NCBI GenBank assembly: GCA_943328865.2
Contig: CALQBR020000121.1
Coordinates: 1-5,427, forward strand
Reading direction: 5' to 3'
DNA from: Sphingobacterium thalpophilum
Lineage (GTDB): Bacteria > Bacteroidota > Bacteroidia > Flavobacteriales > Flavobacteriaceae
DNA length: 5,427 nt
Positions 1-4,979 of the stretch are shown piece by piece. Both the position numbers and the translations under genes were made by a program. Every line of letters starts with the position of its first letter. Positions within the stretch are counted from its first letter, which is position 1. The notes below the pieces were generated by a model. The model did no database searches and was not told where the DNA came from. It saw only the letters and a list, made by a program, of their open reading frames with translations.

Positions 1-2
1 AT

Positions 3-1247
3 ATGAATTTATTTTCCGAAATAACACAAGCAAAAAAACAGTTACATGGAGTAGTTCACCCTACTCCTTTGGCTGAAAACCTAAATCTATCCGAAGAATT
101 TAACGCGATCATACTGTTAAAACGAGAAGATTTACAAATGGTTCGTTCTTACAAGATTAGAGGTGCTTACAATAAAATCAGCTCCTTAACCGAAGAAGAG
201 CGCGCTAACGGTATTGTTTGTGCAAGTGCAGGAAACCATGCGCAAGGAGTAGCGTATTCTTGTCATTTATTGAAAATTATGGGCAAAATATACATGCCTA
301 AAACCACGCCTAAACAAAAAGTAAAGCAAGTCCAATTGTTTGGAAAATCGTTTGTAGAAGTTGTTTTAACCGGTGATACTTTTGACGATGCTTATGCTTC
401 TGCTATTGCTGATGCGAGTGCAAATCATAAAAAATTCATTCATCCTTTTAACGACGTCAAAGTCATGGCAGGACAAGGCACTACTGGATTAGAAATCCTA
501 GAAGCCTTCACAGAAACCATTGACTATGTATTTGTTCCTATTGGCGGTGGCGGATTAGCCGCAGGACTTTCGACCGTTTTCAAAGAGTTGAGTCCGAATA
601 CCAAAATTATTGGTGTAGAACCCGAAGGGGCTGCCTCTATGAAATCAGCTATTGCAGCCGGTCATGTCGTTACCCTAGATACTATTGATAAGTTTGTCGA
701 TGGCGCTGCGGTAAAACAGGTGGGCGATTTAACGTTTGAGATTTGTCAGAAAAACCTAGATGATGTGGTACTCGTTCCCGAAGGCAAAGTGTGTACTACC
801 ATTTTGCGCTTGTACAATGAAGAAGCGATGGTGGTAGAACCTGCAGGCGCGTTGACCATTGCTGCCTTGGATTTTTATAAAGATGAAATTAATGGCAAAA
901 AAGTGGTTTGTATTGTAAGCGGCAGTAATAATGACATTGAGCGTACCGCTGAAATCAAAGAGCGTTCGTTGCTATATGAAGGGTTAATGCACTATTTCAT
1001 GATTCAGTTTCCACAACGTCCTGGAGCCTTGAAGGAATTTGTAAATGATATTTTGGGACCTGATGACGACATTACCTATTTTCAATTTGCTAAGAAAAAC
1101 AGTCGTGAAGTCGGTTCGGTAGTTGTTGGATTGGAACTAAAGAACAAAAACGACATTTTGGACATTAAAACAAAAATGAATACCAAAGGATTTCAATTTC
1201 AGTATCTTAATGAAAACGAGGATTTGTTTACCCAACTTATCGGATAA
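3..1247 (+). CDS. ilvA: Threonine ammonia-lyase (threonine dehydratase), short single-ACT-like form
   Basis: This cytoplasmic PLP enzyme deaminates L-threonine to 2-oxobutanoate and ammonia, the first committed step of isoleucine synthesis. The fold-type II catalytic domain covers about residues 1-320. Visible motifs are SYKIRGA with the PLP lysine K51, SAGNHAQG (75-82), the glycine loop GGGGLAAG that holds the PLP phosphate (181-188) and SGSNND (306-311). A single ACT-like regulatory domain fills about 326-414. The 414 residues fit the short IlvA of Bacillus type (about 420), not the E. coli enzyme of about 514 with two ACT-like units. Feedback control by isoleucine is expected from the family and is not shown here. 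The ATG begins at the third base of the window, so upstream genes are invisible; in related genomes ilvA often ends an ilv/leu cluster (inference). A purely catabolic TdcB-type enzyme is less likely because those lack the C-terminal domain. Confidence 0.95.
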   Translation: MNLFSEITQAKKQLHGVVHPTPLAENLNLSEEFNAIILLKREDLQMVRSYKIRGAYNKISSLTEEERANGIVCASAGNHAQGVAYSCHLLKIMGKIYMPKTTPKQKVKQVQLFGKSFVEVVLTGDTFDDAYASAIADASANHKKFIHPFNDVKVMAGQGTTGLEILEAFTETIDYVFVPIGGGGLAAGLSTVFKELSPNTKIIGVEPEGAASMKSAIAAGHVVTLDTIDKFVDGAAVKQVGDLTFEICQKNLDDVVLVPEGKVCTTILRLYNEEAMVVEPAGALTIAALDFYKDEINGKKVVCIVSGSNNDIERTAEIKERSLLYEGLMHYFMIQFPQRPGALKEFVNDILGPDDDITYFQFAKKNSREVGSVVVGLELKNKNDILDIKTKMNTKGFQFQYLNENEDLFTQLIG

Positions 1248-1269
1248 AAAACCGACCTAAAAATAACTT

Positions 1270-1303
1270 TATAGCCTATCTTTGTATAGGCTATATTTAT
1301 TTT
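1270..1303 (+). terminator. Possible weak terminator of ilvA
   Basis: A perfect 10-bp inverted repeat (TATAGCCTAT at 1270-1279, ATAGGCTATA at 1286-1295) with a 6-base loop starts 22 bases after the ilvA stop and is followed by TTTATTTT. The stem is mostly A/T, so termination may be partial. The loop also carries the -7 element of the next gene, so the hairpin may be a compact boundary element rather than a plain terminator. Confidence 0.4.
1277..1284 (+). promoter_or_regulatory. Bacteroidetes-type -7 element for the truncated haemoglobin gene
   Basis: TATCTTTG matches the Bacteroidetes sigma-ABfr -7 consensus TAnnTTTG exactly and lies 22 bases before the ATG at 1307. No TTG is seen at the usual -33 position. 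The start of transcription would fall near 1288-1291, giving a short A/T-rich leader. The same octamer precedes the rhodanese and the antitoxin genes. Confidence 0.55.
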
Positions 1304-1306
1304 AAA

Positions 1307-1687
1307 ATGGAAACAAAACACGACATTACCACTTTGGAAGACATTCAGCTAATGGTCGATACTTTTTACGGAACCATTCAACAGGATGATCTGATTGGGC
1401 CCATTTTCAATGAAAAAATACAAAATCGTTGGCCCGAACATTTAGAAAGAATGTACCGCTTTTGGCAAACCATTCTATTAGAAGTACACACCTATTCTGG
1501 TAGTCCCTTCCCTCCTCACAAACAACTGCCGGTTTCAAAAGACCATTTCAATCGTTGGATCACCCTTTTCAATAACACTATAGACGCTCATTTCCATGGC
1601 CCAACCGCCGAGGAAGCCAAATTACGTGCCGAAAAAATGGCGGAAATGTTCCTTTACAAAATTGAGTATTTTAGAAACAATTCATAG
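1307..1687 (+). CDS. Group III truncated haemoglobin (globin-like haem protein)
   Basis: A small soluble haem protein of the 2/2 globin fold. Members of group III are thought to bind O2 or NO, but their physiological role is mostly unsettled; the best studied is Ctb of Campylobacter jejuni. The 126 residues match the family length. By alignment from memory to Ctb, the key positions are all present: FY with Tyr B10 at Y21, GPIF (31-34), EH with the distal E7 histidine at H45, FW with W53, the proximal haem-binding histidine in PPHKQLP at H71, and the Trp G8 equivalent in FNRWITLF at W84. The gene has its own promoter element and lies 59 bases after ilvA and 106 bases before the hydroxylase, so it is probably transcribed alone. 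It ends in two adjacent TAG codons. The family call is firm; NO detoxification versus O2 handling cannot be told from the sequence. Confidence 0.9.
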   Translation: METKHDITTLEDIQLMVDTFYGTIQQDDLIGPIFNEKIQNRWPEHLERMYRFWQTILLEVHTYSGSPFPPHKQLPVSKDHFNRWITLFNNTIDAHFHGPTAEEAKLRAEKMAEMFLYKIEYFRNNS

Positions 1688-1729
1688 TAGCATCATTCCA
1701 GGAGGTATTTGTAGGGTAATACTTCAAAC

Positions 1730-1743
1730 ATGATAAATATCAA
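1730..1743 (+). promoter_or_regulatory. FNR-like dyad upstream of the aromatic amino acid hydroxylase
   Basis: The sequence ATGAT-AAAT-ATCAA matches the FNR-type box TTGAT-N4-ATCAA at nine of ten defined bases and contains the perfect dyad TGATA-AA-TATCA (1731-1742). Its centre (1736.5) lies about 28.5 bases before a candidate -7 element, roughly the -40 position used by activators of the Crp/Fnr family. The surrounding DNA is very AT-rich, so a chance match is possible. Confidence 0.35.
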
Positions 1744-1764
1744 TAAACTAAAAATTATTTTTTA

Positions 1765-1772
1765 TAATTTTA
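1765..1772 (+). promoter_or_regulatory. Candidate -7 element for the hydroxylase gene
   Basis: TAATTTTA differs from TAnnTTTG only in the last base and lies 21 bases before the ATG at 1794. No -33 TTG is seen at the standard spacing; the FNR-like dyad occupies that area. In such AT-rich sequence this is a weak call. Confidence 0.3.
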
Positions 1773-1793
1773 CACATCACAAAAACACACCGT

Positions 1794-3551
1794 ATGGAAA
1801 CTCCTTTCGAAAGTAACCCATTAATAGATAGACTGCCTAACCATTTAAAACAATTCATCAAGCCACAGGAGTATAGCGAATATACTCCTATCAATCAAGC
1901 GGTGTGGCGTTATGTAATGCGTAAAAATGTGGATTATTTAGGCAAAGTTGCCCATAATTCTTATTTGAATGGCTTGCGCCAAACAGGTATTTCTATAGAG
2001 AACATTCCAAATATGTATGGAATGAACCGAATTCTAAAAGAGATTGGATGGGCTGCAGTTGCCGTTGATGGCTTCATTCCCCCAAATGCTTTTATGGAAT
2101 TTCAAGCTTATAATGTATTGGTAATTGCCTCTGACATTCGCCAATTGGAACATATTGAATACACGCCTGCACCAGACATTATTCATGAAGGCGCAGGACA
2201 TGCTCCTATTATTGCCAATCCGGAATATGCTGAGTATTTGCGTCGATTTGGCGAAATTGGTTGCAAAGCCATTTCTTCTTCTCATGATTACGAGATGTAC
2301 GAAGCCATTCGTTTACTATCTATTTTGAAGGAAGCCGAAGACACACCAAAGTCAGCAATAGAAGCCATTGAGAAAAAAGTTGATGAGTTGCAAAGCAACA
2401 TGGGTGAATTGTCTGAAATGGCACAAATCAGAAACCTACACTGGTGGACGGTAGAATACGGTTTAATCGGGACAGTCGAAAATCCTAAGATTTATGGAGC
2501 TGGCTTGCTTTCTTCTATAGGAGAAAGTGCTTGGTGCATGACTGATAACGTAAAGAAAATTCCTTACGATATTTCAGCCGCCAATCAAAGTTTTGATATT
2601 ACCAAACCGCAACCACAACTATATGTAACCCCTGATTTTGCTTATTTGAGCTTGGTTCTAGAAGAGTTTGCCAATAAAATGGCCTTGCGAACTGGCGGGC
2701 TTTCAGGTATTGAAAAATTAATACAATCCAATGCTTTAGGCACTATTGAGCTGAGTACTGGCATTCAAATTTCAGGTATCTTTACCAATGTGATTGAAAA
2801 CCAAGGAAAACCAGTTTACGTTCAAACTACTGGAAAAACAGCTTTATCGTACCGCGGAAAAGAATTGGTAGGCCACGGCACCGAATACCACGCCGAAGGA
2901 TTTGGTAGTCCAATTGGAAAACTCAAAGGCATCAACCTGGCCATTGAAGACATGAGTCCAAGAGATTTAAGAGCTTACGACTTATATGAAGGCGAAAAAA
3001 TTACTCTTGAATTTGAAGGAAACATCATCGTTAGCGGTGAAATCATTACTGGGTCAAGAAACTTGAGAGGCGAAATCATTACCATTAGTTTTAGAAACTG
3101 TACCGTTACCCATGAGGAAAACGTATTGTTTCAACCAGAATGGGGTATCTATGATATGGCTATTGGCAAAAAAGTAGTGTCCGCTTTTTCTGGACCTGCA
3201 GATGTCAATAGTTTTGACATGATTACGCACGTTCCTTCGAGCCACACGATAAAAGCTAAAAAATCGCAAGCGCGAGAAGAATTAGAGCAACTATACCAAG
3301 ACGTGAGAGCCCTTCGTGAAGGACAATCGATTAATAGAAGCTTGGCTCAAATCTTTGAAATCGTAAAAAACAACCACCCTAACGATTGGTTGCTAAGCAT
3401 AGAAATTTCCGAATTATTGCAAAAAAACAACCAACAGGAATTAATCTCACAAGTAGTAAATCATTTGGAACAACTCAAGCAAAACCGTCCCACTGTAGCA
3501 CATCTTATTTCGGGTGGACTAGAATTGATTTTTGAAAAAGAAAAGGTTTAA
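1794..3551 (+). CDS. phhA: Aromatic amino acid hydroxylase (phenylalanine 4-monooxygenase, long form)
   Basis: A non-haem iron, tetrahydropterin-dependent monooxygenase, most likely converting L-phenylalanine to L-tyrosine with O2. The catalytic domain covers about residues 30-300. PDIIHEGAGH supplies the iron histidines H131 and H136, WWTVEYGL the iron glutamate E221, and GLLSSIGE (237-244) matches a conserved stretch of animal PAH. There is no N-terminal ACT domain. Residues 301-585 form an extension without a motif I recognise: about 301-480 looks strand-rich, and about 486-585 is charged and probably helical. Classical bacterial PhhA has under 300 residues; long forms of about 580 are known in Bacillus cereus-type and Bacteroidetes genomes, so the length is not a fusion artefact. 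No pterin carbinolamine dehydratase (PhhB) lies in this window. Phenylalanine is the likeliest substrate, but tyrosine or tryptophan cannot be excluded from sequence. The start is the first ATG, before METPFESNP, with an A-rich leader. Confidence 0.92.
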   Translation: METPFESNPLIDRLPNHLKQFIKPQEYSEYTPINQAVWRYVMRKNVDYLGKVAHNSYLNGLRQTGISIENIPNMYGMNRILKEIGWAAVAVDGFIPPNAFMEFQAYNVLVIASDIRQLEHIEYTPAPDIIHEGAGHAPIIANPEYAEYLRRFGEIGCKAISSSHDYEMYEAIRLLSILKEAEDTPKSAIEAIEKKVDELQSNMGELSEMAQIRNLHWWTVEYGLIGTVENPKIYGAGLLSSIGESAWCMTDNVKKIPYDISAANQSFDITKPQPQLYVTPDFAYLSLVLEEFANKMALRTGGLSGIEKLIQSNALGTIELSTGIQISGIFTNVIENQGKPVYVQTTGKTALSYRGKELVGHGTEYHAEGFGSPIGKLKGINLAIEDMSPRDLRAYDLYEGEKITLEFEGNIIVSGEIITGSRNLRGEIITISFRNCTVTHEENVLFQPEWGIYDMAIGKKVVSAFSGPADVNSFDMITHVPSSHTIKAKKSQAREELEQLYQDVRALREGQSINRSLAQIFEIVKNNHPNDWLLSIEISELLQKNNQQELISQVVNHLEQLKQNRPTVAHLISGGLELIFEKEKV

Positions 3552-3561
3552 ATAATTCCTA

Positions 3562-3577
3562 TGTAACTTTTGTTACA
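3562..3577 (+). promoter_or_regulatory. Crp/Fnr-like operator upstream of the rhodanese gene
   Basis: TGTAAC-TTTT-GTTACA is a perfect 6+4+6 dyad. Read as TGTAA-N6-TTACA it has the same geometry as the CRP site TGTGA-N6-TCACA. Its centre (3569.5) lies 29.5 bases before the -7 element, which puts it near -41 from the likely transcript start, the class II activator position, in place of a normally spaced -33 TTG. The regulator is unknown. Confidence 0.45.
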
Positions 3578-3598
3578 GCTTAGTCCTTTACAACGTTT

Positions 3599-3606
3599 TA
3601 TCTTTG
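3599..3606 (+). promoter_or_regulatory. Bacteroidetes-type -7 element for the rhodanese gene
   Basis: TATCTTTG matches TAnnTTTG exactly, 17 bases before the ATG at 3624. The nearest upstream TTG (3570-3572) is 26 bases away, longer than the usual 17-23, and lies within the dyad. The leader is A/T-rich (TTAATTAATT) with no Shine-Dalgarno sequence. Confidence 0.6.
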
Positions 3607-3623
3607 TTTAAAATTAATTAATT

Positions 3624-3932
3624 ATGGGATTATTAAGTATGTTCGGCTTAGGTGATAAATCAGAAAGCATCACCAATTTTACGGAAAAAGGAGCAGTTAT
3701 TATAGATGTAAGAACTGTTGGCGAATACAAAGAAGGTCATATCAAAGGATCTAAAAACATTCCTTTAGATACTATTTCTTCCAAGATTGAAGAAATTAAA
3801 AAACTAAACAAACCGGTTATTGCTTGTTGTCGTTCTGGGATGAGAAGTGCACAAGCGACTTCGATTTTAAAACAAAACGGCATCGAAGTTCTCAATGGTG
3901 GTGGCTGGGAAAGCCTACAAAGAAAACTGTAA
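3624..3932 (+). CDS. Single-domain rhodanese-like sulfurtransferase
   Basis: A small rhodanese of the GlpE/PspE size class, 102 residues and one domain. Such proteins carry sulfane sulfur on a cysteine as a persulfide and pass it to acceptors such as cyanide, thiols or biosynthetic enzymes; the partner here is unknown. Visible motifs are IIDVRTVGEYKEGHI (26-40), the family's DVR..EY..GHI signature, IPLD (46-49), and the active-site loop CRSGMRS with catalytic C69, directly preceded by a second cysteine, C68. NGGGW (91-95) is the usual C-terminal motif. The N-terminus MGLLSMFGLG is hydrophobic and glycine-rich but too short for a clear export signal, so a cytoplasmic protein is most likely. 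It has its own promoter with a Crp/Fnr-like dyad and its own terminator, so it forms a one-gene unit. It is not long enough for a tandem-domain thiosulfate sulfurtransferase. Confidence 0.92.
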   Translation: MGLLSMFGLGDKSESITNFTEKGAVIIDVRTVGEYKEGHIKGSKNIPLDTISSKIEEIKKLNKPVIACCRSGMRSAQATSILKQNGIEVLNGGGWESLQRKL

Positions 3933-3953
3933 AACAAAAAGCACCATCTAGAT

Positions 3954-3995
3954 ATGCCCCTGAAAAGTAACTCACTTTTCAGGGGCATTTTTATT
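3954..3995 (+). terminator. Strong intrinsic terminator of the rhodanese gene
   Basis: A perfect stem (TGCCCCTGAAAAGT at 3955-3968 against ACTTTTCAGGGGCA at 3974-3987, plus one more A-T pair) with a 5-base loop is followed directly by TTTTTATT. It starts 21 bases after the rhodanese stop. No comparable T run lies just outside the stem on the other strand, so it acts mainly for plus-strand transcripts. Confidence 0.92.
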
Positions 3996-4020
3996 GGTCG
4001 TTAATCTTGACTTGATACCA

Positions 4021-4096
4021 ATAAAAAAGGCGGAATGTTACTTCCGCCCTTTTTGCCCCAAATCTACCACAAACTTTACCTACTAATGCTATGGTG
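4021..4096 (-). ncRNA. Possible small RNA, unknown family
   Basis: Read on the minus strand, a TACATTTG element (4107-4100) is followed about 70 bases later by a classic terminator: GGCGGAA/TTCCGCC arms (4042-4048 and 4029-4035) and then TTTTTT (4028-4023). Between them lies a second possible stem, TACCAC/GTGGTA (4099-4094 with 4070-4065), and a G-rich stretch, GGGGCAAAAAGGGCGG. The predicted transcript is about 75 nt, with its start near 4096. I do not recognise an Rfam family. A longer open frame without a start codon covers the same strand, so this could instead be the end of a decayed gene. No good -33 TTG is seen. Confidence 0.4.
4023..4054 (-). terminator. Terminator hairpin, probably working in both directions
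   Basis: The arms GGCGGAA (4029-4035) and TTCCGCC (4042-4048) enclose the 6-base loop TGTTAC. On the minus strand the stem is followed at once by six T. On the plus strand one C and then five T follow, preceded by six A, so plus-strand function is also plausible. It may back up the rhodanese terminator from the right and end the possible minus-strand small RNA. Confidence 0.7.
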
Positions 4097-4099
4097 GTA

Positions 4100-4107
4100 C
4101 AAATGTA
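4100..4107 (-). promoter_or_regulatory. Candidate minus-strand -7 element
   Basis: Read on the minus strand this is TACATTTG, an exact TAnnTTTG match, placed so that transcription would run through 4096-4021 into the terminator. The only nearby TTTG (4119-4116) is 8 bases upstream, too close for a -33 element, so the call is tentative. Confidence 0.35.
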
Positions 4108-4168
4108 TAGTGAAACAAAGTTGTTGAAAAATATATTCGACGAAGTGCCCAACCAATCGTTTAAATTA

Positions 4169-4186
4169 AAATAATGAACCGCCGCT
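4169..4186 (+). repeat. 18-bp direct repeat, left copy
   Basis: AAATAATGAACCGCCGCT occurs here and, without a mismatch, at 4926-4943 in the same orientation; the bases on either side differ between the copies. The two copies bracket the toxin-antitoxin pair at a distance of 757 bp. The GC-rich half stands out from its AT-rich setting. Confidence 0.9.
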
Positions 4187-4261
4187 TCATAGATTACGTT
4201 GTAATAAGCTATCGTGCAAGAAAGATTTTCTATCTCTCCTGCTATTGGCGATGCAACAATT

Positions 4262-4275
4262 TTAGGCTTACCTAA
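4262..4275 (+). promoter_or_regulatory. Candidate operator of the toxin-antitoxin operon
   Basis: TTAGG-CTTA-CCTAA is a perfect 5+4+5 dyad centred at 4268.5, exactly 29.5 bases before the -7 element of the antitoxin gene. Antitoxins often repress their own operon through such dyads, but this antitoxin is short and shows no clear DNA-binding fold, so the binding protein is uncertain. Confidence 0.35.
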
Positions 4276-4297
4276 TAAAAGAATGAGACAAAATAAT

Positions 4298-4305
4298 TAT
4301 CTTTG
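4298..4305 (+). promoter_or_regulatory. Bacteroidetes-type -7 element for the toxin-antitoxin operon
   Basis: TATCTTTG, the same octamer as before the haemoglobin and rhodanese genes, lies 20 bases before the antitoxin ATG. No TTG stands at the -33 position. The leader contains eight A and no Shine-Dalgarno sequence. Confidence 0.6.
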
Positions 4306-4325
4306 ATTTATAAAAAAAAGCTATT

Positions 4326-4544
4326 ATGAACTTGGAACTGACAAAAATGGAGCTGATAGAAATGCTTTTAAGTACAAAAAAAGCAGCTGTCTTAAAAAAA
4401 ATAAAAGCGATTTTAGAAGAAGATCAAGATCAGCTTACTGAAGTTGATTACAAAATTATAGCCGCACGAAGAGAAAAGCATCTAAACGGAGAAAGTCGTT
4501 CTTTTTCTTGGACAGAAGTCAAAGAAAGCCTACTGAAATCATAG
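4326..4544 (+). CDS. Antitoxin of a RelE/ParE-type module (unstable antitoxin / addiction module family)
   Basis: The predicted antitoxin binds and neutralises the toxin encoded directly downstream. The 72 residues contain a lysine-rich, probably helical N-terminal half (MNLELTKMELIEMLL, then KKAAVLKKIKAIL) and the C-terminal segment GESRSFSWTEVKESLL (54-69). That S/P-W-x-E-V-K-x-x-L ending is typical of the putative addiction module component family (Unstab_antitox, PF09720), in which the tail wraps the toxin. RREKHL (48-53) just before it also fits Bacteroidetes members. The ATG is preceded by an A-rich leader and a good -7 element. Only 6 bases separate its stop from the toxin start, so the two are surely co-transcribed. 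I see no clear DNA-binding domain, so autoregulation is possible but not shown. The pair lies between 18-bp direct repeats, which suggests a movable cassette. Confidence 0.85.
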   Translation: MNLELTKMELIEMLLSTKKAAVLKKIKAILEEDQDQLTEVDYKIIAARREKHLNGESRSFSWTEVKESLLKS

Positions 4545-4550
4545 TTCCTA

Positions 4551-4853
4551 ATGACGTATGAACTTGAGATTAAAGAAGAAGCAGTTCTTGATATTAAACA
4601 AATCTATCTTTATTATGAAGCACAGCGCATCGGCTTAGGAAATCGGTTTTTAAATACTCTAGAGAACTATTTGGAAAGGGTTCAGAAATATCCCAAACAT
4701 TACCAAATAAAAAGAAACCCCTATAGAGAAGTATTTATAAATGACTTTCCTTATCTGATTATCTACGAAATAGAAGGAAACAAAGTAATTGTCTATGCTA
4801 TTTTTAACACCTGGAGCAATCCAAACAAAAAACCTACAAAACCAAAGAAATAA
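4551..4853 (+). CDS. RelE/ParE-family toxin
   Basis: Predicted toxin of a type II toxin-antitoxin system, 100 residues, the usual size of the ParE_toxin family (PF05016). The family pattern is clear: an opening strand YELEIKEEAVLDI (3-15), a helix with YLYYEAQRIGLGNRFL (19-34), a second helix ending in YPKHY (47-51), then YREVFINDFPYLIIYEI (58-74) and the closing VIVYAIFNTWSNP (79-91). Relatives act either as ribosome-dependent mRNA interferases (RelE) or as gyrase inhibitors (ParE); the sequence alone does not decide. R59 in the YREVFI strand and the basic tail KKPTKPKK are candidates for function but are not proven catalytic residues. The frame is intact, so the toxin is probably live and needs the antitoxin. 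The next gene to the right is convergent. Confidence 0.88.
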   Translation: MTYELEIKEEAVLDIKQIYLYYEAQRIGLGNRFLNTLENYLERVQKYPKHYQIKRNPYREVFINDFPYLIIYEIEGNKVIVYAIFNTWSNPNKKPTKPKK

Positions 4854-4876
4854 TCAATAGAGAACTTATTTATTGA
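4854..4876 (+). terminator. Weak hairpin after the toxin stop
   Basis: TCAATAGA (4854-4861) pairs with TTTATTGA (4869-4876), including one G-T pair, with a 7-base loop. It begins right after the toxin stop codon but is AT-rich and has no T run behind it, so it may only protect the mRNA end or mean nothing. Confidence 0.2.
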
Positions 4877-4925
4877 ATCGTGCGCCTCGAGACAAAACTG
4901 TAGTGAGAAACTTTAACCATATTCC

Positions 4926-4943
4926 AAATAATGAACCGCCGCT
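4926..4943 (+). repeat. 18-bp direct repeat, right copy
   Basis: This is an exact copy of 4169-4186, lying 72 bases after the toxin stop. Its last nine bases also form the left arm of an inverted repeat with 4971-4979, which the left copy lacks nearby. Confidence 0.9.
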
Positions 4944-4979
4944 GAATCGATTTTTTTTAGTAATCAACCAAGCGGCGGT
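4935..4979. repeat. Inverted repeat between the converging toxin and GSCFA genes
   Basis: ACCGCCGCT (4935-4943) and AGCGGCGGT (4971-4979) are perfect 9-bp arms around a 27-base spacer that holds eight T (4951-4958) and an inner GATT/AATC pair (4949-4952 and 4962-4965). It lies between genes that point at each other and may end transcripts from the right, although no long T run follows either arm. It may also be a recombination site. Confidence 0.6.

Larger units (their letters stand above)
4108..4297. other. Gene-poor stretch with repeat copy and small dyads
   Basis: I see no convincing gene here. The stretch holds several short perfect dyads: AACAA-AG-TTGTT (4114-4125), TTCG-A-CGAA (4136-4144) and ATTAC-GTT-GTAAT (4193-4205). 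It also carries the first copy of an 18-bp repeat and part of a minus-strand open frame of 101 codons (4296-3994) without an ATG. A 33-codon plus-strand frame starts at the ATG inside the repeat (4174-4275). With the toxin-antitoxin genes next to it, it looks like a cassette boundary or the remains of an older element rather than ordinary spacer. Confidence 0.5.

Noticed and set aside
1240..1255. TCGG-N8-CCGA as an operator for the haemoglobin gene
   Set aside because: Only four base pairs with a mismatch inside, overlapping the ilvA stop codon. It is kept only as part of the spacing comparison and not annotated.
1702..1725. Hairpin GAGGTATT/AATACTTC after the haemoglobin gene as its terminator
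   Set aside because: The stem is AT-rich with one G-T pair and an 8-base loop, and no T run follows it.
2034..3988. Minus-strand and out-of-frame open frames overlapping the hydroxylase and rhodanese genes
   Set aside because: They lie inside well-supported genes on the other strand or frame, show no family motifs and have no promoter or leader of their own.
4169..4943. Insertion sequence or transposon
   Set aside because: There is no transposase frame, and the direct repeats are 18 bp without terminal inverted repeats inside them, unlike a usual IS target duplication.
4169..4979. The repeats as integron attC sites or a CRISPR array
   Set aside because: Only two copies 757 bp apart, with a gene pair between them and no short spacers. 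I do not see the attC core bases or an integrase.
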